From Microcaldota archaeon (GTDB taxonomy: Archaea > Micrarchaeota > Micrarchaeia > Micrarchaeales > Micrarchaeaceae), in contig JAGWHO010000003.1 in the NCBI GenBank assembly GCA_028866715.1, forward strand, positions 1 to 64,000: 64,000 bases of DNA. The letters are read 5' to 3'. Position numbers and translations under genes: made by a program. A model generated the notes under the pieces. It did no database searches. It was not told where the DNA came from and was given only the letters and a program-made list of their open reading frames with translations. This document shows, one piece after another, positions 33,406 to 42,232 of this stretch; the stretch's first letter is position 1, and the number at the start of each line of letters is the position of its first letter.

Positions 33406-33960
33406 TTAACTTAATGCATGTTTCTCTCGCAGCATGGACAGCGCTCGGCCCATGTTGTCTGACAGCTGCCTTCGGGTGCCTGAATTGGAGACGAGCATGT
33501 CAGCGGAGTGTATCACCCTGCCTATCCCGAGCTTCTTGTTCTCGTTGTCGCGCCACCTGAACTCCTTGAAGCTCTTGACGTCAGAGGGTCTTGCGCGCGC
33601 CTTTATCCTCTCGTATCTGAGCCTCTGGGGCGCGACCAGCGCTATTACCGGGATGATCTTCTTCAATTTGCGGCGCATGTAGAGCACCTCGTCGATGTCC
33701 CTGACGCCGCTTATCGCTATGTCGCCCCTCATCCTTGAAATGTCTTTTATCGCGAATTTTGCCGTCATGTCCATGCCCAGTTTCTTGCGCATCGCTATGG
33801 CGAAATGCTCTATGTTCTTTGCCGTTATCTCTATGCCCCTATGGCGCATCTCCTTCTTTATGAAATCGGAAAGCTCCACGACCTTGAAGCCCTTCTTCTT
33901 TAGTATCTCTGCTGCCGTGCTCTTTCCGCTGCCTGGCATTCCTGTAATCGCTACTATCAT
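33406..33960 (-). CDS. UPF0200 / dephospho-CoA kinase-like P-loop kinase
   Basis: A 184-residue P-loop kinase with Walker A GMPGSGKST at the N-terminus, then SDFIKKEMRHRGIE and RGDIAISGVRDIDE. This is the archaeal UPF0200 group, which has been proposed to phosphorylate dephospho-CoA or a related small molecule. The assignment to a reaction is not firm. Confidence 0.82.
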   Translation of the reverse strand: MIVAITGMPGSGKSTAAEILKKKGFKVVELSDFIKKEMRHRGIEITAKNIEHFAIAMRKKLGMDMTAKFAIKDISRMRGDIAISGVRDIDEVLYMRRKLKKIIPVIALVAPQRLRYERIKARARPSDVKSFKEFRWRDNENKKLGIGRVIHSADMLVSNSGTRRQLSDNMGRALSMLREKHALS

Positions 33961-33964
33961 AGGA

Positions 33965-34537
33965 TCACGTGTACTTGGCTGTGAAGCTCGCCATCTCCTG
34001 CACGTTGTTCAGGTTGGACGGCAGGTCGCTGATCGTGTAGTTGAGCCAGAGTATGCCGCTGAACGAGTTGCCTAACTGCGATGTCGCCTTGCCGAAATGG
34101 GTGTAGCAGTATACGGTTATGAGCCCGGAGCCGCTTGACGAGAGGGATATGCTGTTTGCTGGAGGAGAATTGAACGGTGTGTTGAACGGTACGATTGCTG
34201 GGTAATACTGCGGCGCTTTCGTGTACGGCAAAAGATTCACATTCCCGTAAGCCGGGTAGTCTCTTGTCGCGTTTGCGGCGCTTGAGCAGCCTGCCCCATT
34301 TATCGTCAAGGTGCCTCCTGTTGCCTGGGAGAACGCTATGGTCAATACCCCCATGGTGTTCATGGTCGCTGCGGTGCACTGGAAGCCTGGCGCGGGATTG
34401 CATGTAGTCGGCGCAAGCCTTACGTTGAAAAGGCCGAGCTGAACCACCACAGAAAGCGCGATGGCTATGACAAGCAGCGCTATCCCATAAGCGACCATGA
34501 AGTCAATTGATGCCTGCGCCTTGTTGTGCAACATCAT
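33965..34537 (-). CDS. type IV pilin-like protein with class III signal peptide
   Basis: A 190-residue prepilin. A short basic N-terminus is followed by KAQASIDFMVAYG, the class III signal motif cut by an archaeal prepilin peptidase, then a hydrophobic helix. The body is Ser/Thr/Asn-rich with two Cys pairs. It should assemble in a surface pilus or archaellum-like filament. Its stop and the upstream regulator gene overlap at 34537. Confidence 0.82.
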   Translation of the reverse strand: MMLHNKAQASIDFMVAYGIALLVIAIALSVVVQLGLFNVRLAPTTCNPAPGFQCTAATMNTMGVLTIAFSQATGGTLTINGAGCSSAANATRDYPAYGNVNLLPYTKAPQYYPAIVPFNTPFNSPPANSISLSSSGSGLITVYCYTHFGKATSQLGNSFSGILWLNYTISDLPSNLNNVQEMASFTAKYT

Positions 34538-35739
34538 TACTCCTCGTCGCCCTTGCTCACCTGCAGCTTCACTCCGTTTGAATCCCTCGTTATGGTGAGG
34601 TCTATGTCGTCGCTGCCGAGCATCGACCTGAGCTCTTCGTACGTGTAGGAGCCTATGTCTGCCTTGGCGCTCTTCTTGCTCTTCAGGATCTCGTTCCTCT
34701 TCTTGAGGATCTTGTCTCGCTCGGATGGCTCGAACACGAGCTGCAGCCTTGGCACCTCGTTTGTCTCGAAGAGGCTCTCTATGTCAAGGTTTATGTCCCT
34801 GTAACCCTCATCTTGCAGTATGAACGGCATGACTGCGTTGAACTCCTGCTTAAGTTCTTCTACCACAGACTGCACGCCCTCCTTGTCCCCCGCTATTATG
34901 AATGACTCGCTGTTCAGGAAACCGACGAACGTGTCCTGCTTCTTCTTCTCTATTATGTCCTGAAGGAGCTGCGATATCAGCCTGAGGATGACCAGAGCGG
35001 ATTTCTCGCCAAGACTTTTCGCGTACTCCGCGAGGTTTACAACCTTCAGCTTCCCTATCGTGTACTGGCTGTCTGACTTGATCGAATGCTCTATCTCGTT
35101 CGATATCCTTTCCTCGTTCGGCAGGTCTATCAGCGGGTCGAAGCGCTTGCCCTTCTTCTTCAGGAATATGGTTACAAGGCTCTTCAGTTCTGCAGGGTCG
35201 AACGGCTTCTTTATGTAGTAATCGGCGCCGTACTTGATGCCCTTGAACCTGTTGCTCGTGGGGTCCATCGCGCTTACGAGTATTACGATGGTGTTGCTTA
35301 TCATCGGGTCGCTCTTTATCGTCTGGCATATGTCAAGGCCGTCTTTGTGCGGCAGCATGAGGTCCAGTATCACGAGATCCGGCCTCATGTTCCTGACAAG
35401 CGCCATTGCCTGGCCGCCGTCGTATATCTGGGTTATCTCGAAGCCCTTGCCTATCGACAGGCCCATGAGCTTGTTGATGTTCTTGTCATCCTCTACTATC
35501 AGGACCTTCCTGAGATCCTCCTGCTGCTGCAGCAGATAGTACATCATTATCCCGCCGCTGCTCCTGCCCTCCACCACTTTGGTGGATTTGAGCTCGTCAA
35601 GAGCGGAATTGAGCCTGCCCTCGTCTATGCCCCTGTTCGCCGCGACATCAAGCAGCTCGTTGTAAGCTATCTGCTGTCGCTCGTTCATTATCTCAAGTAT
35701 CTCGTTTAGGTCTGAATCTGAACCTTTCCCTCCTGCCAT
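34537..35739 (-). CDS. response regulator: winged-helix, REC, degenerate GGDEF
   Basis: A 400-residue regulator. Residues 1-70 form a winged-helix-like region. Residues about 78-195 form a REC domain (VLIVEDD, phosphoacceptor Asp near 122 in DLVILDLMLP, Lys in YIKKPF). A third domain starts FDPLIDLPNEERISNEIEH and contains VGFLNSESFIIAGD. This follows the GGDEF outline (DxLTGLPN, then GGDEF) but lacks the GG(D/E)EF residues. It is unlikely to make c-di-GMP but could bind a nucleotide. The likely partner kinase is at 37525-39801. Confidence 0.85.
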   Translation of the reverse strand: MAGGKGSDSDLNEILEIMNERQQIAYNELLDVAANRGIDEGRLNSALDELKSTKVVEGRSSGGIMMYYLLQQQEDLRKVLIVEDDKNINKLMGLSIGKGFEITQIYDGGQAMALVRNMRPDLVILDLMLPHKDGLDICQTIKSDPMISNTIVILVSAMDPTSNRFKGIKYGADYYIKKPFDPAELKSLVTIFLKKKGKRFDPLIDLPNEERISNEIEHSIKSDSQYTIGKLKVVNLAEYAKSLGEKSALVILRLISQLLQDIIEKKKQDTFVGFLNSESFIIAGDKEGVQSVVEELKQEFNAVMPFILQDEGYRDINLDIESLFETNEVPRLQLVFEPSERDKILKKRNEILKSKKSAKADIGSYTYEELRSMLGSDDIDLTITRDSNGVKLQVSKGDEE

Positions 35740-35901
35740 CTAGTCACCTGTTAGCCTATCAACAAAAGGGATATTATTCCTTTCTGTAACTGATGAATAG
35801 CGGTGGAAACGGCAGTGTGAGAAAATGTGCTCGGCCGCAGGAAGAGGAATAAGATATAAATATTATACCATATTAAACGCTTAACTAGGCAGAAGGATTC
35901 C

Positions 35902-36936
35902 ATGGCATTCTATCGCGACCAGAATGTGCCACATGCCAGATCATCAGGCAGGGGCAAACTCATACTCGGAGTCATAGCGGTGATAGTGGTCGCTGCCGTA
36001 TCATTTGTATTCTTCGGAAGCGGCGGGGTGACAAACATAAGCCAGTCAGGCCAGCTGCATCTTACAAATGCGAGCACGCTGTTCAGCACCAGCACAGGCG
36101 AGTACATGATATACTTCGGCTCCGGCAGCAGCTCAGGAGCCACGGTCTACGTGGGCAAGCTTCCTGCGCTCGTCAACCCGCTGCTCAAGGTGTCTCTCAC
36201 CGCAGGCAACACCACAAGGATAAACGTCGGCACGTCATACTCAAACCTTGAACTCACGCTTAGTTCGGCAGGCAAGAGCAGCGCCGATGTCATAGTGACT
36301 GCGCTCGATCCTGCATTGCAGATAAACCCTGACGCCGGCAGCATAAGCCTGGTTCAGGGTGGCCTCAGGGGGACTGCGCAGAACAACAACATACTTGGCG
36401 CAACGGCAAACATAACCACTACGACAGTCCCGCAGAACCTTCTGTCGCAGACAACAACAATCCCCACTACAACTATATCGCAGGCTAACGTATCTTACAA
36501 CACCGCGATAACAACATGGCACACGAGCAAGTACTACACGCTTATGGCAAATTACACGAAGCTGTATGAGAACACAACGGGATGCACCGCTAGCAACTAT
36601 AACTCAACATATAGGGAAGCTGTCTTGTTCGGCTATGTTCAAGGACCAGGTATTGCGATAACGTTCCAAAATGCAAGCAAGATGACCCCATATGATATGT
36701 ACAGCAATTTTACTGATGTGGACGGAGGCAATTACAAAGTTGCATATTACACTAAGACAAAGGATCCTACAACAAACAATACGGCCGTCCTTACCCTTAT
36801 TATCAATGCTTCGAATAAAAATGTCCTAAACTTTAATTATACAGGAGCATTCCAGGGCGAGAGCTATGCTGCCGTTCTTTCCGGGTATCAGGCAGCCGTC
36901 AAGCTTGGCGGGGCTTGCGGCATAGAAATTGCATAA
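35902..36936 (+). CDS. single-pass surface protein with Thr-rich linker
   Basis: A 344-residue protein with one hydrophobic helix near residues 20-40 (KLILGVIAVIVVAAVSFVFF) and the remainder outside the cell. It has a beta-rich domain, a Thr/Ser/Asn linker (TTTTVPQNLL, TTTIPTTTIS) and a second domain. Many N-x-S/T sites. It lies between the regulator and kinase genes, in the opposite direction. Function unknown. Confidence 0.68.
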   Translation: MAFYRDQNVPHARSSGRGKLILGVIAVIVVAAVSFVFFGSGGVTNISQSGQLHLTNASTLFSTSTGEYMIYFGSGSSSGATVYVGKLPALVNPLLKVSLTAGNTTRINVGTSYSNLELTLSSAGKSSADVIVTALDPALQINPDAGSISLVQGGLRGTAQNNNILGATANITTTTVPQNLLSQTTTIPTTTISQANVSYNTAITTWHTSKYYTLMANYTKLYENTTGCTASNYNSTYREAVLFGYVQGPGIAITFQNASKMTPYDMYSNFTDVDGGNYKVAYYTKTKDPTTNNTAVLTLIINASNKNVLNFNYTGAFQGESYAAVLSGYQAAVKLGGACGIEIA

Positions 36937-37053
36937 TCTCGTAGCTGTTGCATCCTTTTCCTGAAAATGCAGATTCACGTCTAGCGCGGTGTATCGGGGT
37001 ATAACGAACCCGGTAACTCCTTTATATATTTAGACAGCCCATACGCTACTGGG

Positions 37054-37524
37054 ATGTGCAGGATGGGCATAGGCAAGACGCGTGCCATACAGAGAGTTGA
37101 GACGTTGCTGATGCATGGGGAGCGGATAGAGCGCATGGCATCGGAGGTAAGGAACATAGTCGGCGGATCTTTGACCGCACCGACAATGGTGTTCGCCACA
37201 AACAAGCGAATCATAATAACAAGAAGGGACTGGACGAACATAAACAAGAGCTACAAGATAATCAAGTACGGCAACATAACTGACATCAAGCTGCTTCAGG
37301 GCCTCAAGTACTGCAGCATTCATTTTGGAGTGCACGGGGACGAGAACGACGCAAACGGCAGGAAGTGGGTCACAGGCATACCGAACGACGAGGGGCTTGA
37401 CTTAGTCAAGTTCGTGAACGAGGTGCACATGTTCGAGGGATCTACCGTAGAGGCCACTGTCTCGCCTGAGAAGAAGGAATTGAAGATAGAGGTCGTGGGC
37501 GCAGGATCGTTCGCACGAAAGTAG
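37054..37524 (+). CDS. bacterial-PH-like domain protein
   Basis: A 156-residue protein. LLMHGERIERMASEVRN, ATNKRIIITRRDWTNINKSY, YGNITDIKLLQGL and a terminal helix are typical of bPH/PH-like domains in prokaryotes, which form ligand- or protein-binding barrels. TTTATATATTTAG at 37021-37035 puts a TATA box about 25 bp upstream, so the mRNA is likely leaderless from the ATG at 37054. Sits beside the kinase. Confidence 0.65.
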   Translation: MCRMGIGKTRAIQRVETLLMHGERIERMASEVRNIVGGSLTAPTMVFATNKRIIITRRDWTNINKSYKIIKYGNITDIKLLQGLKYCSIHFGVHGDENDANGRKWVTGIPNDEGLDLVKFVNEVHMFEGSTVEATVSPEKKELKIEVVGAGSFARK

Positions 37525-39801
37525 TTATTGGTCTTTTCTCTTTCCTTTCTGCTTTATCGGCAGCACAAACCAGAACTTGCTGCCCTTCCCTAACTCTGAT
37601 TCGACGCCTATGGACCTCTTCCTTGATTCCACGCCGTTGTGCAGCCTCACTATCTCTTTCGTTATCGACAGCCCCAGGCCTGTGCCGGACTCCGCCTGTT
37701 TCACAAGGCCCTTCTTCGGCGCCTCGTAGAAGTCCTTGAACAATTTATGTGAATCCTCGTCGCTGATGCCTATGCCGGTGTCTGTGACATCGCATTCCAC
37801 GAAGTTCCTGCCCTTCCTTGTTATCTTTACTGCTATGCCGCCCTTGTTCGTGAACTTTATCGCGTTGCCTATCAGGTTCACGAAAACCTGTATCAAGCGG
37901 CTCTGGTCCGCCATTATCGTAGGCACATCAAACGCTACGTTCCACGCGAAAGACAGGCCCTGGCTCTGGGCCTTCTCCTTGAGCGATCTTATCGTCGAGT
38001 TGTTCTCCAATTCCTTCAGGTCGACTTCCTTGAGGTCGAGCTTCGTCTTGCCGGTCTCGAGCTTCGCCGCATCGAGCACCTGCTGTATTATCTGCATCAG
38101 CCTGTCCGCTTCCTCCTGGATCGTGATGAGCGTGCTCTTCTGCTCGTCGTTTATGTCGCCGAAATCTCCTTGATAAAGAAGTTTTGAATATCCTTTTATG
38201 TTGGTGAGCGGGGTCTTGAGCTCATGTGATATGTTGTATATGAACTGCGATTTCTGCTCCCCTATCGATGACAGGTTCTTGAGGCGCTTTTCCAGGAAGC
38301 CGAGCTCTTTCTCCTTGTCCTTGAGCTTCTGCTTTGTCGCCTTCTCCCGCAGAACTATCAGGTAGTTTGTGTTGCCCTCGTCGTCCTTGATTATGCGCGT
38401 CGACTGCGTTGCGGGTATCTTTGTGCTGTCCTTGGCTATTAGAGTTACATACGTGTTGTCGACGTTCATCCCGTTCCTCACGTAGGTTATGTCCCTGTCT
38501 ATGATAGATGGATCGACGTAAAGCGACTTCACGTCCTTGCCTATCAGCTCGTCGCGGGCATAGCCGAGAAGCTCCTCTATGGGCATGTTGCACGCCTTTA
38601 TGAAGCCGATGGCGTCGAGCGTTATCACTATGTCGGATGCGCCGTTTATGAAATCCAGGAACGAGCCCTTTATCGCCTTTATCTCGCGCTCCGCTTCCGC
38701 GTTTGTGAATACCAATATGTAGCCGTTTAGCCATTTCGAGAGCACGAACCTGACGCGCACGGGCGCGGAGTCACTCCCTATCATGTCGGTCGAGTCTATC
38801 ACATGGCCGTTCTCGAGCCTCTTGGCAAGCTCCTTGAAGCCCTGGCGCATGCTGTCGATTACGAGCTCATAGAAGCCCTTTCCGACAAGCATGTTGTTCT
38901 CTATGCCCGTCATCTTCGATAGGCCGCCGTTTGATCCCGTTATCTTGAGCTCGCCGTCTAGGTAGACTATACCCGAGTAAAGGTCGCTGTTGACGGTCTC
39001 TATCACAGAGTCGAACAGCTCGTTCTTGGTTATGTCCCTTGCGGACACGTGTATGAGATTGTCGTTTATCGGGCTTGATGATATGGAATACACGCGCTTG
39101 CCGTTGCCGGAGCCGAGTATCGTTTTAGCGCTCCGTCCGTTGGATAGCTGTTTGAGCTCAGCAAAACCGATGCCGAGTATCTGCGGGATGTTTTTCTTGG
39201 ATGCGCCCTCTATCCCGAATTCCTTGCCTGCGCTCTTGTTGAACTTGACTATCGAATCAGCGTTCGACACGAGGAACTGCGGCATGTTGCTGTTGAACGC
39301 GCCGTTGAAGTAATTCGCTATTCTTACGTTCTTGCTGGTCTCGTACTTGTATATCAATGAAGGGCCTATCAGAGATGCGCCGAAAGAGATTACGCTCAGC
39401 ATCTCGTCAGAGAACTTGTTCTCCTGCTTGGAGAGGAGCTCAAGTATGGATATGACCCTGCCGTTCGCGATTATGGGCACAAGTGCGCAGCTCCTGAAAC
39501 CGTCGTGCCAGAAGCCTATGAGCTCCGGGAATGAAGAATACTCGCTTAGCTGGTTGTCGGAATAAGGCTTCCTTGTATTGGCTACGTATCCGTGCAGGTT
39601 CCCTTCCTGCTTCTCCTCCTTGTATATGTTGTCTAGCGTGGCTTTTTCTATGCCGAATATGTCGGATACAGTTTTAGTGAAATGCCTGGATACCTCTTCC
39701 TCGCCGACTGCGCTGTTCGAGACCGGAATAAGGTCGAGGAATAGCTTGTTTATGAGAATGTTCTCAACCATCAGCTCAGGCCGCCGAGAACACGCAGGCA
39801 T
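37525..39801 (-). CDS. cytoplasmic hybrid sensor histidine kinase (GAF, PAS, HisKA, HATPase)
   Basis: A 758-residue kinase with no membrane segment. GAF is at about 15-160, and two or three PAS-like domains span about 170-505. HisKA follows with the phospho-His near residue 528 (NISHELKTPLTN). The HATPase domain shows NLIGNAIKFTNKGG, DTGIGIS and GTGLGLSITKEI. It should phosphorylate the REC protein at 34537-35739. The start at 39801 is about 30 bp from a TATA-like TTTAAATA; an alternative ATG is at 39771 (MVENILIN). Histidine kinases are uncommon in reduced DPANN genomes. Confidence 0.92.
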   Translation of the reverse strand: MPACSRRPELMVENILINKLFLDLIPVSNSAVGEEEVSRHFTKTVSDIFGIEKATLDNIYKEEKQEGNLHGYVANTRKPYSDNQLSEYSSFPELIGFWHDGFRSCALVPIIANGRVISILELLSKQENKFSDEMLSVISFGASLIGPSLIYKYETSKNVRIANYFNGAFNSNMPQFLVSNADSIVKFNKSAGKEFGIEGASKKNIPQILGIGFAELKQLSNGRSAKTILGSGNGKRVYSISSSPINDNLIHVSARDITKNELFDSVIETVNSDLYSGIVYLDGELKITGSNGGLSKMTGIENNMLVGKGFYELVIDSMRQGFKELAKRLENGHVIDSTDMIGSDSAPVRVRFVLSKWLNGYILVFTNAEAEREIKAIKGSFLDFINGASDIVITLDAIGFIKACNMPIEELLGYARDELIGKDVKSLYVDPSIIDRDITYVRNGMNVDNTYVTLIAKDSTKIPATQSTRIIKDDEGNTNYLIVLREKATKQKLKDKEKELGFLEKRLKNLSSIGEQKSQFIYNISHELKTPLTNIKGYSKLLYQGDFGDINDEQKSTLITIQEEADRLMQIIQQVLDAAKLETGKTKLDLKEVDLKELENNSTIRSLKEKAQSQGLSFAWNVAFDVPTIMADQSRLIQVFVNLIGNAIKFTNKGGIAVKITRKGRNFVECDVTDTGIGISDEDSHKLFKDFYEAPKKGLVKQAESGTGLGLSITKEIVRLHNGVESRKRSIGVESELGKGSKFWFVLPIKQKGKRKDQ

Positions 39802-39826
39802 GTTCTACGATTACCGATTGGCAGAC

Positions 39827-39842
39827 AAAATATTTAAAGATA
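39827..39842. promoter_or_regulatory. shared AT-rich promoter, kinase/HEPN
   Basis: AAAATATTTAAAGATA lies about 30 bp upstream of both the kinase start (39801) and the HEPN start (39869). It may serve as a TATA region in both directions. Orientation-specific use is not established. Confidence 0.4.
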
Positions 39843-39868
39843 GGCTGAGAGTGCTCCTCGGTGAGAAC

Positions 39869-40270
39869 ATGGGTATGAAGAAGGTCAGGACCCTTATACA
39901 AAGGGCCGCAGAGGATCTGGAGCTGGCTAGAAGGTACGAACGCGTGAAGGAGTACGCCACAGCCGCGATCTTATACAATAAAGCGATAGAGAAGGCCCTT
40001 AAGGCCATGTTCATCAGCAAGATGAGGAGGGAGCCGCCGGTAAATGTCTCAATAGAGTACCTGTCGGGCAAGACCATGGTGCCAGAGGACGTTGTCGATG
40101 AGATAAGATCCCTTCAAGAAGAGGAGATGGAGCTCATAGACGCGGAAGGCAACCCAGACAACGAGGATTACGGCATGAGCATCTCCGAGAGGGCGATGTC
40201 TAGAGTCTCAAGGCTCGGAGGCATCTCAAGGCGATTGATGGACTACGCAATCGCGTATTCGAAGGCCTGA
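39869..40270 (+). CDS. HEPN-like helical protein
   Basis: About 133 residues, all helical: AAEDLELARRYERVKEYATAAILYNKAIEKALKAMFISKMRR is the typical HEPN core, with a Lys/Arg-rich end. The R-x-x-x-x-H catalytic signature is not evident, so it may be a non-catalytic HEPN or a related scaffold. The ATG at 39869 follows GGTGAGAAC with the local spacing; an upstream reading is antisense to the kinase. Confidence 0.62.
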   Translation: MGMKKVRTLIQRAAEDLELARRYERVKEYATAAILYNKAIEKALKAMFISKMRREPPVNVSIEYLSGKTMVPEDVVDEIRSLQEEEMELIDAEGNPDNEDYGMSISERAMSRVSRLGGISRRLMDYAIAYSKA

Positions 40271-40314
40271 CTAACGTATTAAATCCCTTGCAAGAGAGTA
40301 TTAGCCGATAGGCT

Positions 40315-40974
40315 ATGGAAGCCAAGGCTATTTTCCCTGGAGTGTTCCTTATCGACAAGAGGCTGGCAACGATAAACCTAGCCAAGGGCAGGAAGGTATA
40401 CGGCGAGGAGCTCATAAATATAGGGAAGACGGAGTACAGGCTCTGGAACCCTTACAGGAGCAAGCTTGCGGCAGCCATACTGAACGGCATGAAGGAGATG
40501 CACATCAAGGACGGAAGCAACGTGCTGTACATAGGCGCGGCCACAGGCACGACACCCAGCCACGTGAGCGACATAGTCGGAAGCGACGGCAGCGTCTATG
40601 CGCTTGAATTGTCAGAGAGGAACATGCGCAACCTCATAGCCGTCTGCGAGACAAGAAAGAACATGCTGCCTATACTTGCTGATGCCATGCACACTGAAAG
40701 CTACGAGGATATGGTCGGCGAGTGCGACATACTCTATCAGGACGCTTCTGCAAGGGAGCAGGCGGCGCTGCTGCTGAAGAACTCGAAGTTCCTGAAGAAA
40801 GGCGGTTACGCCTATTTCATAATAAAATCCCAAAGCATCGACATATCGAAGAAGCCGAAAGAGGTCTATGAAGAAGAGTTGAAGATCTTGGAGGGCCATT
40901 TCAAGATCGTTGAGAGGCTAAGCCTGGAACCGTACGACAGCATGCACCTCTTCGTAGTGCTGAAGAAATTGTAG
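40315..40974 (+). CDS. flpA: fibrillarin-like rRNA/tRNA 2'-O-methyltransferase
   Basis: A 219-residue fibrillarin. The N-terminal domain begins FPGVFLIDKRLATINLAKG. The Rossmann domain has the SAM motif VLYIGAATGTTPSHVSD, then SVYALELSERNMRNL and DILYQDASAREQA with the catalytic Asp. It works in C/D box RNPs with Nop5 and L7Ae, which are not in the window. Confidence 0.95.
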   Translation: MEAKAIFPGVFLIDKRLATINLAKGRKVYGEELINIGKTEYRLWNPYRSKLAAAILNGMKEMHIKDGSNVLYIGAATGTTPSHVSDIVGSDGSVYALELSERNMRNLIAVCETRKNMLPILADAMHTESYEDMVGECDILYQDASAREQAALLLKNSKFLKKGGYAYFIIKSQSIDISKKPKEVYEEELKILEGHFKIVERLSLEPYDSMHLFVVLKKL

Positions 40975-40978
40975 TGCT

Positions 40979-41332
40979 TTAGAATTCTCTATATTCCAAT
41001 CTGCTTGCTCGAAGCGTCTTCCTTGCAAACTTAATGGCCTTATTAGGCTCAAACTTTTTGCACGTGTATACCACGATAGATACAAATTTGGCTTTAGGCC
41101 AGACGCCCATATATATGCCGGAGGTTGTCAACGGTATGAATGCATCATAACCAGAATTTATCTTCTTGCTTCCAGGGGTCGTATGTACAGAGGCTTTGTC
41201 GTAAGTTTTCTGCCCAAGCTCTTTTGCAAGTCCTCCAAGAAACTTTTTTATCGATTTTTCGTCTAGTCTAACATGGTATATGCAGTCGATAAGAAGCCTC
41301 TGCCTAAATACCCTAGGCGCCAAATCCTTCAT
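40979..41332 (-). CDS. S-adenosylmethionine decarboxylase-like protein
   Basis: A 117-residue protein with the SpeD/SpeH-like fold: DAFIPLTTSGIYMGVWPKAKFVSIVVYTCKKFEPNKAIKFAR. In active enzymes the cleavage motif is ESH, followed by a His in IHTWPE and a later Cys. Here the Ser and Cys are kept, while ESH is TSG and the His position reads Gly. It may therefore not self-process or may have a different substrate. Convergent with flpA. Confidence 0.6.
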   Translation of the reverse strand: MKDLAPRVFRQRLLIDCIYHVRLDEKSIKKFLGGLAKELGQKTYDKASVHTTPGSKKINSGYDAFIPLTTSGIYMGVWPKAKFVSIVVYTCKKFEPNKAIKFARKTLRASRLEYREF

Positions 41333-41404
41333 CTAAACACCTAACATTTATAGTTAATCCTGAAAGCATATAAATAAAGTGTGTGAAAGCTTGACAGGGA
41401 TAAG

Positions 41405-42232
41405 ATGAGCCTAAGTACCGCGATAAAGGCGATAGATGCAGCCACAAAAACATACACTACGCTGATGTGCGAGTACTGCGGCAAAGAGACATTCGCGGTC
41501 CATGACATGGCAATGTGCACAGGCTGTGAGAGCCTTGTTCACCTTACAAGGAAGGTGGTGCAGTTAAAAAACCCAGGGCTTGCGGGCTCCCTTGACACCA
41601 TAAACAGGCTTGTTGAGGCAGGAGAGCACGAGAAGGCCGCGCAGATATACGAGAAACTTTATGCTGACACGAAGGACCCGCAGCTTCTATACGCAGAGGC
41701 GCTGCTTTACACAAAGTATTCGAATTACGAGACCTCAATGATATCATATGACAAGCAGGGGTTCATGGACGAGAACATAGCCTTGAGGGATTCCTCGCTT
41801 AAACAGGTATCCGCATCGAAGAAGCTGCTCGCGAAGCTTATATACATAGCAAGAGGCAACGTCGATAAGAATATAATATCGATAAACACGCTCTATTCGC
41901 TCTTCCTTGCCCAGCTGAAGTTCGGAGACGTAAGAGGCGCGAAGCGCAGTCTCGAGATGCTGAGCAACTTGAACAACGATTACGTACATACATACGCGTC
42001 GATGGTATTCGAGAACGCTATGGGAAATTACGACAGCGTGATAAAGAATGCGGAGGCGCTCCTTACGCAGAACAGCTTTTCGATAAACGCGGCTTACTAT
42101 CTTGCGTTCGCCTGGTTTAAGAAGGGCAGGATAGGCGATGCGAAGAAGCTGATTAACGCCGCACAGGGGTATCTTGGCAGCGACACAACGGAGTCTCTAG
42201 TGCAGGACATGGAGGAATACGGCACTTATTGA
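41405..42232 (+). CDS. zinc-ribbon plus TPR-like protein
   Basis: A 275-residue protein with an N-terminal zinc ribbon (CEYCGKETFAVHDMAMCTGC, near 22-41). Six to seven helical TPR-like repeats follow (YSLFLAQLKFGDVRGAKRS, AYYLAFAWFKKGRIGDAKKL). Likely a soluble adaptor; partner unknown. Convergent with gltX with no gap. Confidence 0.75.
   Translation: MSLSTAIKAIDAATKTYTTLMCEYCGKETFAVHDMAMCTGCESLVHLTRKVVQLKNPGLAGSLDTINRLVEAGEHEKAAQIYEKLYADTKDPQLLYAEALLYTKYSNYETSMISYDKQGFMDENIALRDSSLKQVSASKKLLAKLIYIARGNVDKNIISINTLYSLFLAQLKFGDVRGAKRSLEMLSNLNNDYVHTYASMVFENAMGNYDSVIKNAEALLTQNSFSINAAYYLAFAWFKKGRIGDAKKLINAAQGYLGSDTTESLVQDMEEYGTY

Noticed and set aside
39578-39868. N-terminal extension of the HEPN-like protein
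   Set aside because: It is antisense to the kinase; a ribosome-binding site precedes the ATG at 39869.
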